This document shows positions 1 through 8,014 of a stretch of 64,000 nucleotides of DNA, piece by piece. Within the stretch, counting starts at the first letter, position 1, and the number at the start of each line of letters is the position of its first letter. A program made the translations under genes and the position numbers. Below the pieces are notes generated by a model. It had not been told where the DNA came from. It saw only the letters and a list, made by a program, of their open reading frames with translations, and did no database searches. Source of the stretch: Algoriphagus yeomjeoni. GTDB taxonomy: Bacteria > Bacteroidota > Bacteroidia > Cytophagales > Cyclobacteriaceae. The DNA is taken from positions 62,001 through 126,000 of the forward strand of contig NZ_QLLK01000003.1 in the NCBI RefSeq assembly GCF_003259505.1, written 5' to 3'.

Positions 1-1
1 T

Positions 2-532
2 ATGTGTTCATTGACTCTTTCCTCCTTGAATTTCATAAATCAAGCTTCCATAAATGACCCAGAAATAATCATAGCTTTGGCTGAGAAAATGAAAGAAAAG
101 GGTGTGGTGCCGGAGTTGGAATGTTTTAATCTTGGCATGATAAATTACGGCAAGTATTTAATCAAAAAGGGGATTTTAGAAGGGCCATTTTATTGGAACT
201 TGCTTTTCGGAAATATTGCTGGGTTTCAAGCTAGTTTTGCCCAAATTGGTGTTGCCATGCAAGAAATTCCCGTTAATCATATGGTAAGTTTTGCAGGCTT
301 AGGGGACTGCCAATTGCAAATGAATTCTCTGGCAATTTCATTTGGCTATGGAGTGAGAATCGGATTAGAAGATAATATTTGGTTTGATGCCAAGAAGACA
401 AAGAAAGCTTCCAATCTTGATCTTTTGACCCGAGTCCATGGGCTCATGGAAATCCATGAAGCAGAACTTTTTCAGTCCGAAGATTTAGGAACGTTAGGTT
501 TCTATAATAGCTTTAACCAAAACCTAGTTTAA
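2..532 (+). CDS. Beta-keto acid cleavage enzyme (BKACE, DUF849), 5'-truncated
   Basis: The reading frame enters from outside the window, so only the C-terminal 176 or so residues are present. Characteristic BKACE features are the stretch PELECFNLGMINYGKYLIKK (about 37-56), the NLLFGNIAG segment, and GLEDN (121-125), whose Glu corresponds to a zinc ligand in the 3-keto-5-aminohexanoate cleavage enzyme. The family condenses a beta-keto acid with acetyl-CoA to give acetoacetate and a CoA ester; zinc is bound at the mouth of a TIM barrel. The N-terminal zinc-binding His pair lies upstream of the window. The substrate cannot be told from the sequence. A glycosyltransferase follows after 10 bp, which suggests a surface-polysaccharide or amino-sugar locus rather than lysine fermentation; that is inference. 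Confidence 0.85.
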   Translation: MCSLTLSSLNFINQASINDPEIIIALAEKMKEKGVVPELECFNLGMINYGKYLIKKGILEGPFYWNLLFGNIAGFQASFAQIGVAMQEIPVNHMVSFAGLGDCQLQMNSLAISFGYGVRIGLEDNIWFDAKKTKKASNLDLLTRVHGLMEIHEAELFQSEDLGTLGFYNSFNQNLV

Positions 533-542
533 CAAAAATTCT

Positions 543-1406
543 ATGCAGTTTTTTTATGGTGTTGAGTATCTTGGTGGAAATAAGCGTATAAATATAATTC
601 AGCCATTGGTATCTGTTTGTGTACCTACTTTTCAACATTATCAATACATCCAAAAATGCCTTGATAGTATTCTTTCTCAGAGGACCAATTTCACATATGA
701 AATAATAATTGGAGAGGATGACAGTTCTGATGGTACTAAAGACATTTGCCTTAGTTATGCGGAGTTAAACCAAGATAAAATCAGGCTTTTTTTAAGAAGG
801 GATGAGGATAAGATGATTAGAAATGGCCGTAAAACAGGTAGACTAAATCATCTTGCGCTTTACCAAAGTGCCAGAGGAAAATACGTTTGTATTTGCGATG
901 GGGATGATTATTGGGTCAACGAGCAAAAACTTCAGCTCCAAGTAGACTTCATGGAAAAATATCCTACTGCATCTCTCTGTATAACTGATACTGACATTAA
1001 AGGAGGTCTAGTTAGTAGGCCAGCTGACCTCCCTGAGAAGTTTCATGTTTTTTCACCATACGAGCTGAGGAAGAAGAATTATTTTGGTCATATTTCCAGT
1101 TGGATGATGAGAAATGAGATGGAGGAATTACTTAATAATAGAATAGTGTTGAAGACTGAAATAATAGATATGGTGGTATTCACATTTTATAAAAATAGGG
1201 GAGACACTATTTTCATCCCAATAGTGACATCAGTTTATAACTTGAACCCAAATGGGATTTTCAGAGGTAGGTCAAGTTTGGAAAATTGGAAAACTATGGT
1301 GACTATGAACTGGCATTTATTTTATTTTCTGCATAATGACCCAGTTCAATTAACACGAAGTTTTTTATATTCTCTAAGAAGATTTTTTGTTAATTTCCTT
1401 AAATAA
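543..1406 (+). CDS. Family 2 glycosyltransferase
   Basis: The protein has 287 residues with a GT-A fold signature: PLVSVCVPTF near residue 21, GEDDSSDGT near 57-64, and the metal-binding DGDDYW at 119-124. It lacks membrane segments and a signal peptide and is probably a cytoplasmic sugar transferase acting on a lipid-linked acceptor in polysaccharide or LPS assembly. The start follows the upstream stop by 10 bp. The codon choice is AT-rich compared with genes to the right, and the neighbour downstream is a decayed sugar O-acetyltransferase, as usual in variable O-antigen/capsule loci. Donor and acceptor sugars cannot be inferred. Confidence 0.9.
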   Translation: MQFFYGVEYLGGNKRINIIQPLVSVCVPTFQHYQYIQKCLDSILSQRTNFTYEIIIGEDDSSDGTKDICLSYAELNQDKIRLFLRRDEDKMIRNGRKTGRLNHLALYQSARGKYVCICDGDDYWVNEQKLQLQVDFMEKYPTASLCITDTDIKGGLVSRPADLPEKFHVFSPYELRKKNYFGHISSWMMRNEMEELLNNRIVLKTEIIDMVVFTFYKNRGDTIFIPIVTSVYNLNPNGIFRGRSSLENWKTMVTMNWHLFYFLHNDPVQLTRSFLYSLRRFFVNFLK

Positions 1407-2158
1407 TTGAATCGTATACTTTTACTTATTCCCTTTCTCTTGCAATTTCAGACTCAATTAAATTTATAATTCAAAATAATAAAAATATACTTTTAGGTCA
1501 TGGTGATGGAGGGATTCCAAATACTATGGATTTGGAATCAGAGCAGTATGCATGTAGAGATTTTGATGTGATTAAAAATGTTTATCCACCAAATTGTACT
1601 GTTCAAAATCACTTATATCAAGCTAATTTTATTTTTGAGCAAGATTATGAGTTTGAAAAAAAATTGGACTTACCTGTCGAATGTGGTGTGCATAATCCCC
1701 CTGTCTCCTTTATTATTTTGAATTATTTCCTTAATAATTATGGGGTTTATGCAAAGAGGTATATCAATTTAATCCACCCTAGGACTTATATGGCTCCCAA
1801 CTCTTCAATGTCAAATGGGATAATGGTTTAGCCAATGGTAGTAATTTCTTCAATGGCAACAATAAGGCTTGGTGTGACTATTAAGCGAGCTTTCTCAGTT
1901 GGACATCGTTCTATATTGGAGGATTTTGTGACTGTTAATCCTGGAGCAATACTTTGAGGATTTGTTGAGGTTGGTGAAGGTATAGTAATTGGTTCAGGAG
2001 AAGTGATGTCTATTAATATCAAAATAGATTTACGATGTTTGATAGGGGCCGATAGCGTAGTTACAAAAGATATTCCAGTTGAAGTATTTGCTTATGGAAG
2101 TCCATGCAATCCAATTCAAAAAAATGAAGTATGGTCAAAGATTTCCAATAGTATTTAA
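1407..2158 (+). pseudogene. Decayed NeuD-type sugar O-acetyltransferase
   Basis: One reading frame runs open from about 1407 to the stop at 2156-2158 but has internal stops, TAG at 1829-1831 and TGA at 1955-1957, and no ATG near its 5' end. The second half encodes left-handed beta-helix hexapeptides (for example VGEGIVIGSG, CLIGADSVVTKDIP) ending in a YGSPCNPI motif, typical of NeuD/PglD-family acyltransferases that acetylate sialic-acid-like or bacillosamine sugars. The first half (YINLIHPRTYMAPNSSMSNG) matches the linker into the helix. The frame is otherwise uninterrupted, so inactivation is by point changes, not deletion. A 101-residue ORF from ATG 1526 to the first stop could still be translated but would lack the catalytic helix. 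Confidence 0.75.
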
Positions 2159-2202
2159 TTAGAAACCAACCAGTATTACGAAAAGGAAACCATTATTAAA
2201 GA

Positions 2203-2895
2203 TTATTCCAGGTTTTTTTGAATATATGGCCAAATCGTCTCAAATACAATTTGATGTCCTTCTTCTGTTGGGTGAATGCCGTCTGGCAAGTTAAGTTCTT
2301 TGATCCCGCCTACATTTTCCAGCAGGAAAGGAATAAGTGTGACGTCTTTCTCTTCTGCTACTGCAGGGTAAATTTCGGTGAATTCTCTCGCATAGTCTGT
2401 GCCCATGTTAGGCGGGATTTGCATTCCCGCCAAAATGATTTTAGTATCTGGGTATTTCTCCCGAACCTTGTCGATAATGAGCATCAGGTTTTTCTTGGTT
2501 TCACTAATTGCTATCCCCCGGAGTCCATCATTTCCTCCGAGTTCTAATACAAAGATATCCGGCTTTTCTTCCAGAAACCAGTCCAATCTTCCAACTCCAC
2601 CTGCTGTTGTTTCCCCGCTTAGCCCACCATTGATGACTCTATAGTTCAATCCCAAACTATCGATTCTTTGCTGCGTCAATCCGGCAAAACCATCCTCAGG
2701 ATCGATTCCGTATGCCGCTGTGAGGCTATTGCCAAAGAATAGGATAGTTTTTTGATCTGCTTTTGTCTCTTCAGCTTTTTCAGAAATCACTTCCTGCTTG
2801 GTGGTTTCTGTCTGCTTTTCAGAACAAGAAACGGCGGCTAAAGTGAAAAGAAGCGCTACGGGTATGAAGAATGAGTTTAGGTTTTTGAATCGCAT
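2203..2895 (-). CDS. TesA-like SGNH/GDSL esterase lipoprotein
   Basis: The chosen start gives 230 residues opening with a lipoprotein signal (hydrophobic stretch, then AVSC with Cys24); a start 22 codons upstream would bury this signal. A Thr/Lys/Glu-rich linker precedes the hydrolase. SGNH blocks are visible: GNSLTAAYG with nucleophile Ser57, the Gly in NGGLSGE, GGND, and the terminal DGIHPTEEGH supplying Asp and His. This fits the TesA/arylesterase group, which hydrolyses acyl thioesters or esters in the periplasm or at the membrane. It is divergent from the ABC transporter at 3101, an arrangement also seen in proteobacteria, where tesA lies next to the ybbA/ybbP ATPase-permease pair. Confidence 0.9.
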   Translation of the reverse strand: MRFKNLNSFFIPVALLFTLAAVSCSEKQTETTKQEVISEKAEETKADQKTILFFGNSLTAAYGIDPEDGFAGLTQQRIDSLGLNYRVINGGLSGETTAGGVGRLDWFLEEKPDIFVLELGGNDGLRGIAISETKKNLMLIIDKVREKYPDTKIILAGMQIPPNMGTDYAREFTEIYPAVAEEKDVTLIPFLLENVGGIKELNLPDGIHPTEEGHQIVFETIWPYIQKNLE

Positions 2896-3100
2896 GGAAA
2901 TCTCAAATGTGAATTGTAAAACTATATACCCAAAAGGATTTCTGAGTAAAAGGTTCATCATTTTTAGTAAAAATAAGGTTTGAAATACCTCTGCTGTAAG
3001 GATGTTTGTTGATTAATGAGGCTATTGCTATCTTCCAAAAACTATCTAGGGGCTTTGCCGTTTAGCATATTTACCTCTTTTCCCTACCCAAGTACAGCAC

Positions 3101-3778
3101 ATGAATATTTTATCAGTTTCAAACCTGAGTAAGGTTTATACAAGTGGCAGCAGAAAACTGACTGTCCTAGACGAGGTTACATTTGACATTAAATCTGGAG
3201 AAATCATTTCTATTGTTGGTCCATCGGGCAGCGGGAAAACCACCTTACTCGGGCTTTGTGCTGGATTGGATTCGGGTTCTACCGGCAGTGTGGTCCTTGA
3301 CGGTAATTCATTGGAAAAGCTCTCTGAGGATCAGAGAGCAGCAGTCCGTAACCAAAGCGTAGGCTTTATATTTCAGAATTTCCAGCTTTTGCCTACGCTT
3401 ACTGCATTGGAAAATGTAATGGTGCCTCTTGAGCTTAAGAAAAGAAAAGATGCCAGAAAAAAGGCCCAGGAACTGCTGGATAAAGTAGGCTTGGGAAATA
3501 GAGGAACGCATTATCCTACCCAGCTTTCTGGAGGTGAGCAGCAGCGGGTTTCAATTGCTAGAGCTTTTGCAAATGAGCCTAAAATACTATTCGCAGATGA
3601 GCCCACAGGAAATCTGGATACTGAAACTGGGGAAATGATCGAGAAATTGATTTTTGATCTGAATAAAGAAGAAGGTACTACACTGGTTTTGGTGACACAT
3701 GATTTGGAATTGGCAGCGAAAACGCAGCGAATCATTCATATCAAAGGTGGTAAAATACAGGAGGAAGCACATGCCTGA
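3101..3778 (+). CDS. ABC transporter ATPase, YbbA/LolD type
   Basis: This 225-residue ATPase has Walker A GPSGSGKTT at 40-48, a Q-loop, the signature LSGGEQQR, Walker B ILFADEPTGNLD and the H-loop VTHD. Sequence and size fit the MacB/LolD/YbbA subgroup that powers FtsX-type permeases rather than substrate import. The downstream permease starts inside its last codons (8-bp overlap), so the two are translationally coupled. The TesA-like esterase on the other strand reproduces the conserved tesA/ybbA/ybbP neighbourhood, whose true substrate is still unclear. Confidence 0.92.
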   Translation: MNILSVSNLSKVYTSGSRKLTVLDEVTFDIKSGEIISIVGPSGSGKTTLLGLCAGLDSGSTGSVVLDGNSLEKLSEDQRAAVRNQSVGFIFQNFQLLPTLTALENVMVPLELKKRKDARKKAQELLDKVGLGNRGTHYPTQLSGGEQQRVSIARAFANEPKILFADEPTGNLDTETGEMIEKLIFDLNKEEGTTLVLVTHDLELAAKTQRIIHIKGGKIQEEAHA

Positions 3779-6293
3779 TTTTGGATGGATTTTGAAGATG
3801 GCGTTTCGGGATTTCCGGAAAAACATCTCTAGACTTTTGCTTTTCGTCAGCAGCATAGTGGTAGGCATAGCCGCTTTGGTTGCGATCAGTAGTTTTGGTG
3901 AGAATCTTACCAAAGATATAGACAGTCAGGCTAAGGAGCTGTTGGGAGCTGACTTGGTGTTGGAAAATAATCAAGCCCTGGGCGATCAGCCTATAGATTC
4001 TCTGGCTGTAGAGACGGCTTCGGAGGTAAATTTTGCTTCTATGGTGGCCTATCCAGCCACCGGTGCCAGTCGTTTGACGCAAGTTCGTGCCTTGGAAGGA
4101 GCTTTCCCATTTTATGGAGCTTTGGAAACCATCCCAGAGGCAGGTGATGCTGATTTCAGGAGTGGCGGGAAAAAGGCTTTGGTTGAAAAAGCACTTTTAG
4201 CCCAATTTGGGGCTGAGGTAGGTGATGTGATTAAAGTTGGAAATGTAGAGTTTTCTGTCGTTGGAGAACTGCAAGCGGTTCCAGGTCAAACGGGAATTAC
4301 TGCAACAGTAGCTCCGGCGGTATATATTCCCATGGAGTTTTTGGAAGAAACTGGCCTCGTGCAATACGGTAGCCGGGTGAACTACAACCGATACTACCAG
4401 TTTGCTCCCAATACAAACGTGGATGAATTGATCAAACCATTTGAAGATCAGTGGGAGATCGACCGAGTGGATGCTGATACCGTGGAGGATCAAAAACGTT
4501 CCACAGGTAGGTCATTTGCCAACATGTCTAACTTCCTAAGTTTGGTAGCATTCATCGCACTCTTGCTAGGGTGTGTGGGTGTGGCTAGTGCAGTGAATGT
4601 ATTTGTGAAGGAGAAACTTGGTTCAGTGGCTGTTTTGCGTTGTCTCGGTGTTTCTTCGAGAGATGTGCTATTGATCTACTTAGTTGAGATCATGATTATG
4701 GGGATGGTTGGAGCAGTACTTGGAGCTTTTCTGGGTACGTTGCTTCAATTTGTCCTGCCTGCTGTCTTTGCAGATTTTCTACCGGTGGAGGTCTCTTTTG
4801 GGATTTCTTGGCTTTCTGTAGGGTTTGGAGTGATTACGGGATTATTTGTCTCAGTATTGTTTGCACTTTTGCCATTGCTGAAAGTACGGAATGTGTCTCC
4901 TATGGCGACCTTACGGCCTGAGACAGGGGATACTACTTTGCTGAAAGATCCACTTCGCTGGTTGGTGATTGTAGGAATACTCGCATTCATCTGGGGATTT
5001 AGCTTCTATTTATTGGATCGGGTTGATTTTGCGTTTGGGTTTACAGGTTTTGTCGTTTTTGCCTTCGGTATACTTTGGGCCGTAGCCCAAGCAATTATTT
5101 GGGCTGTCAGGAAGTTTCTGCCAATTTCTTTCACTTATACGCTACGTCAGTCTTTGGCCAATCTTTACCGACCAAATAACCAGACAGTTTCCTTGATTGC
5201 AACAATTGGTTTGGGAACAGCGATGATTTCTACACTCTTTTTCCTCCAAAACCAATTGCTGGAAGAAGCAAAGTTTGCAGATAAGGAAGACCAGCCAAAC
5301 ATGTTGATGTTTGATATTCAGACTGCTCAACTGGAGGATGTCAAAGCTAAAATAATCTCCCGCGATCTACCCATCATGCAGGAGGTGCCGATAGTGACGA
5401 TGAATCTGAATGCGATCAACGGAATTGACAAGCAAGCCAATGAAGAATTGCCTGATGAGGAGGATTATTCCAGGTGGATTTACAATCGTGAATTTCGGGT
5501 GACCTATCGAGATTCATTGATTTCTTCAGAGACGTTGACTTCTGGAGAGCTTATTCCTGTGGGAGCCCGCGGGGATAGTGTGTTTGTGAGTTTTGAAAAA
5601 GGATTTGCAGAGGGGAACGGTTTGAAAATAGGCGATCAGATAGAGTTTAATGTCCAAGGCCGTCCGATCCAGACATTCGTGGGTAGCTTTCGGGATGTGA
5701 AATTCAACCAAGTTTCCACTAATTTCCTGGTGCTATTTCCAAATGGAGTATTAGATCAAGCGCCTAAATTCCATGTGCTGATCACCAAAACCAAGAATGA
5801 CAGAGAAGCAGGAGATGTGCAGGCTGAAATTGTACGTCAGTTTCCAAATATCTCCATCATAAATCTTGGGACGATAGTAGCGACGCTGGAAGAGATCTTG
5901 GGGAAAATCAGCTTTGTAATTCAGTTTATGGCCTTTTTCAGTATTGCTACTGGAGTTTTGGTGTTGATCAGTTCATTGATCATCAGCAAATATCAGCGGA
6001 TGCGGGAGAGTATTTTGCTTCGGACGCTTGGAGCGAGCTCTGCCATAGTGAGCAAAATCAATACGTTGGAATATTTCTTTCTGGGCAGCCTGGCGTCGCT
6101 TTCAGGGATTATTTTGTCTTTTGGAGCTACATGGCTTTTGAGTGAGTTTGTGTTCAATATCCCATTCCGCGGAGCTTGGCTAGAGGCATTGATCCTTTAT
6201 TTGGCTATCACAAGTTTGACGATAGTTTTGGGTTGGCTGAATGGACGTAAGATTATTAAACAAGCTCCAATGGAGATATTGAGGGGAACTTGA
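3771..6293 (+). CDS. FtsX-like ABC permease, YbbP type
   Basis: The 840-residue membrane protein begins at ATG 3771, preceded by a clear GGAGGAAG ribosome-binding site and overlapping the ATPase stop. A frame open upstream of this ATG would add 24 residues encoded inside the ATPase gene and is unlikely. Layout: one TM helix near 20-40, a large periplasmic MacB-type domain, three TM helices of a first FtsX domain (about 255-400), a further TM pair, a second periplasmic domain, and a final three-helix FtsX domain after about 740. This double-FtsX architecture matches YbbP-like permeases that act with a LolD/YbbA-type ATPase on lipids or lipoproteins at the inner membrane. Confidence 0.9.
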   Translation: MPDFGWILKMAFRDFRKNISRLLLFVSSIVVGIAALVAISSFGENLTKDIDSQAKELLGADLVLENNQALGDQPIDSLAVETASEVNFASMVAYPATGASRLTQVRALEGAFPFYGALETIPEAGDADFRSGGKKALVEKALLAQFGAEVGDVIKVGNVEFSVVGELQAVPGQTGITATVAPAVYIPMEFLEETGLVQYGSRVNYNRYYQFAPNTNVDELIKPFEDQWEIDRVDADTVEDQKRSTGRSFANMSNFLSLVAFIALLLGCVGVASAVNVFVKEKLGSVAVLRCLGVSSRDVLLIYLVEIMIMGMVGAVLGAFLGTLLQFVLPAVFADFLPVEVSFGISWLSVGFGVITGLFVSVLFALLPLLKVRNVSPMATLRPETGDTTLLKDPLRWLVIVGILAFIWGFSFYLLDRVDFAFGFTGFVVFAFGILWAVAQAIIWAVRKFLPISFTYTLRQSLANLYRPNNQTVSLIATIGLGTAMISTLFFLQNQLLEEAKFADKEDQPNMLMFDIQTAQLEDVKAKIISRDLPIMQEVPIVTMNLNAINGIDKQANEELPDEEDYSRWIYNREFRVTYRDSLISSETLTSGELIPVGARGDSVFVSFEKGFAEGNGLKIGDQIEFNVQGRPIQTFVGSFRDVKFNQVSTNFLVLFPNGVLDQAPKFHVLITKTKNDREAGDVQAEIVRQFPNISIINLGTIVATLEEILGKISFVIQFMAFFSIATGVLVLISSLIISKYQRMRESILLRTLGASSAIVSKINTLEYFFLGSLASLSGIILSFGATWLLSEFVFNIPFRGAWLEALILYLAITSLTIVLGWLNGRKIIKQAPMEILRGT

Positions 6294-6422
6294 GAAGTTA
6301 GAAGGTAAAAATATGAAATCTGAAAAGGCTCACAGGGAATGATGTGGGTCTTTTTTATTGTTTGTTTAAATTTATAGGAGATGGACTTTTTTGGTTTCAT
6401 ATGGCATGAAAATGAGGACTTC

Positions 6423-6463
6423 AACCATGCAATTTGAAAGTTAAACTTTCAAATTGCATGGTT
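6423..6463. terminator. Perfect 19-bp palindrome, 3-nt loop
   Basis: The arms at 6423-6441 and 6445-6463 are exact reverse complements with loop TAA, followed by TTT on the plus strand and preceded by pyrimidines. It may end the permease transcript and that of the tRNA region opposite. The stem is AT-rich and unusually long for a terminator, so a repeat-derived element is an alternative. Confidence 0.55.
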
Positions 6464-6533
6464 TTTAGGTTTGAATAGGCTTTGGAGTCGAAGGGAAGTG
6501 TGAACGAAGATGGGTTGAAAGTCTGGGTAGGTG

Positions 6534-6564
6534 AAAAAGAAAAAGCCCGCTTTTCAGCGAGCTT
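6534..6564 (-). terminator. Rho-independent terminator after tRNA-Leu
   Basis: Read on the minus strand, a 9-bp stem with one wobble pair (arms 6556-6564 and 6543-6551, loop GAAA) is followed by a U-rich run at 6534-6542. It begins four bases beyond the tRNA discriminator base. Confidence 0.75.
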
Positions 6565-6567
6565 TTG

Positions 6568-6649
6568 TACCCAGAGCCGGAGTCGAACCGGCACGCCTTG
6601 CGGCATTGGTGTTTGAGACCAACGCGTCTACCGATTCCGCCATCTGGGC
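6568..6649 (-). tRNA. tRNA-Leu (anticodon CAA)
   Basis: The minus strand folds as an 82-nt class II tRNA: acceptor arms GCCCAGA and TCTGGGT (G-U at the first pair) with discriminator A at 6568, D-arm with GGTAGAC, anticodon arm TTGGT-CTCAAAC-ACCAA (anticodon CAA, decoding UUG), a variable arm ATGCCGCAAGGCGT, and a T-arm with GTTCGACTC. CCA is not encoded, as is frequent in Bacteroidota. A terminator follows, and a promoter sits about 155 nt upstream. Confidence 0.95.
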
Positions 6650-6716
6650 ATTAACTTTTAAAACGTAAACGGTTGTTCGGTATGCAACTCGTTTAATTTC
6701 CGAAGGTAAGTCTATC

Positions 6717-6736
6717 GTCCCGATAGCTATCGGGAC
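6717..6736. repeat. Perfect 20-bp palindrome in the tRNA-Leu leader
   Basis: The sequence gtcccgatagctatcgggac reads the same on both strands. It is flanked by two copies of GGTAAGTCT (6705-6713 and 6753-6761) and adjoins a 13-nt stretch resembling the 5' end of a tRNA-Leu. It may be a short repeat inserted in the tRNA leader. Confidence 0.6.
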
Positions 6737-6804
6737 CACCACTTGGGCATTCGGTAAGTCTGGCCTTACACCTGACTTGGCTCCGTCACTTGCGTAACGG
6801 GATG

Positions 6805-6836
6805 CAAATATGAGGAAAGAATCTTTTTTCTACAAA
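6805..6836 (-). promoter_or_regulatory. Bacteroidota-type promoter for tRNA-Leu
   Basis: The minus strand reads TTTG, 20 bp, CATATTTG, one base off the TAnnTTTG -7 consensus, with the expected spacing to the -33 TTTG. It sits just beyond the 3' end of the monooxygenase-like gene and points to the tRNA, giving a leader of roughly 150 nt. Supported by sequence match only. Confidence 0.55.
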
Positions 6837-6837
6837 C

Positions 6838-7137
6838 TCATTTCCTTACTTCCTCGATTTTTTTTGAACTGAAAGCTACAGGTCGATCTGCAAAAAGCCT
6901 TTTGGTGTACGTCCATACCGTTTTAAAAAGCTCAGAATCACGGTATTGATTCAAGTGTTCTTCGCTTTTCCAATGGCTGTGGGTGAGAAAAATAGTTGCG
7001 TCATTCTCATCTTGCCAAAGCTCTAAATGCTGACATCCGGGAAAATTCCGGATCGAATCCTTATTCGCATGGAAGTTCGTCAAAAAACCAGCTACTCCTT
7101 CTGGCTTGAAAGTCATTCTTACAACTCGGATTAGCAT
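6838..7137 (-). CDS. Antibiotic biosynthesis monooxygenase (ABM)-like protein
   Basis: The 99-residue protein matches the dimeric ferredoxin-like ABM fold: an N-terminal IRVVRMTFKP strand, the central GCQHLELWQD, and the HSHWKSEEHLNQYRDSELF helix. Members include quinol monooxygenases and heme-degrading enzymes as well as many with unknown roles; no cofactor residue separates these here. Its start ATG touches the stop of the upstream SAM-hydrolase-like gene, so the pair is co-transcribed. Function beyond the fold is unknown. Confidence 0.8.
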   Translation of the reverse strand: MLIRVVRMTFKPEGVAGFLTNFHANKDSIRNFPGCQHLELWQDENDATIFLTHSHWKSEEHLNQYRDSELFKTVWTYTKRLFADRPVAFSSKKIEEVRK

Positions 7138-7907
7138 TAGGCATGGAAGGTTACGTAAACGACACTGTCGTATTTTAGACCGAGCAAATCACCGCCATGG
7201 CCATGGTTTATTCCGATTTCCAATAAGTTCAAGCTGTTGAAGAAAGCGAAGCAGTCTCCTGGTTCCACCTGATCGTAGCCATTGTGAAGTTTGTTCACAG
7301 ACTCACGGCCAAATTCTATGGTGAATTTGCCTGGGTTTAACTTTTCGAATACTTCTTTATTAATATTTGTGATCAGGTTTCCATAGCGGTCTACTCGCAG
7401 AACATGACCGGTGATGTGCTCGCGAGTAGCTTTAGGATGTCGCGACATGAGTTTTCGGAAGTTTTTCAGTGGTCCACCGAAATCATGAATAGCAGCTCCA
7501 CTGGCGACTTTTGCAGCGATGGGTGCTAAAATATCTTTTGTAGGAAACGTAGAATCTTTCAAATGTATATCTGCAAACTGAACCATTATGCCCGGCTCGT
7601 GATCTGCCAACAGACTTAAAATCCCATTATTTGGTCCTACAAAAATGTGCTCTTCAAGCTTTACACCGATATACCCATGTGTGATACTTCCCGTAGTGTT
7701 TAAGGATACCAGATGGACGGTACCTTTAGGAAAATCTCGGAACGTCGATCGTAATACAAATGCAGCATGAGCTATATCAAATGCCTCGATATTGTGAGAA
7801 ATATCGATGATGTTTAACTGTGGATTTACGGCAAGCATTTTAGCTTTTACTGCCGGTACGTAGTAATCTTTGTCCCCAAAATCTGAGAGGAATGTAACCA
7901 ATGCCAT
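7137..7907 (-). CDS. SAM hydroxide adenosyltransferase (DUF62)
   Basis: The 256-residue protein belongs to the SAM-dependent fluorinase/chlorinase superfamily. N-terminal hallmarks are VTFLSDFGDKDYYVPAVKAK and DISHNIEAFD; the C-terminal domain has VDRYGNLITNI. Most such proteins are hydroxide adenosyltransferases that convert S-adenosylmethionine and water to adenosine and methionine. The 23-residue insertion loop of true fluorinases is not apparent, so halogenation is not suggested. Translation of the next gene is coupled by the shared base at 7137. The gene is divergent from phoH. Confidence 0.88.
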   Translation of the reverse strand: MALVTFLSDFGDKDYYVPAVKAKMLAVNPQLNIIDISHNIEAFDIAHAAFVLRSTFRDFPKGTVHLVSLNTTGSITHGYIGVKLEEHIFVGPNNGILSLLADHEPGIMVQFADIHLKDSTFPTKDILAPIAAKVASGAAIHDFGGPLKNFRKLMSRHPKATREHITGHVLRVDRYGNLITNINKEVFEKLNPGKFTIEFGRESVNKLHNGYDQVEPGDCFAFFNSLNLLEIGINHGHGGDLLGLKYDSVVYVTFHA

Positions 7908-8014
7908 AGAAGCAAGTCAATTAAAATTTTTGTACTTTTGTTTAGGAGGGATTTGAACAAAAATAGAAATTTTATTCTTCTACCTTCAAGGATAATCTAA
8001 TCAATAATAAGAGT

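Noticed and set aside
1828..2022. Opposite-strand 64-residue ORF
   Set aside because: It is the antisense shadow of the decayed acetyltransferase hexapeptide region and has no support of its own.
3699..3770. Longer permease starting at 3699
   Set aside because: These codons lie in the ATPase gene, and a strong ribosome-binding site precedes ATG 3771.
7137..7907. Fluorinase or chlorinase function for the DUF62 protein
   Set aside because: The extra loop of true fluorinases is not apparent and the protein fits the hydroxide-adenosyltransferase majority.
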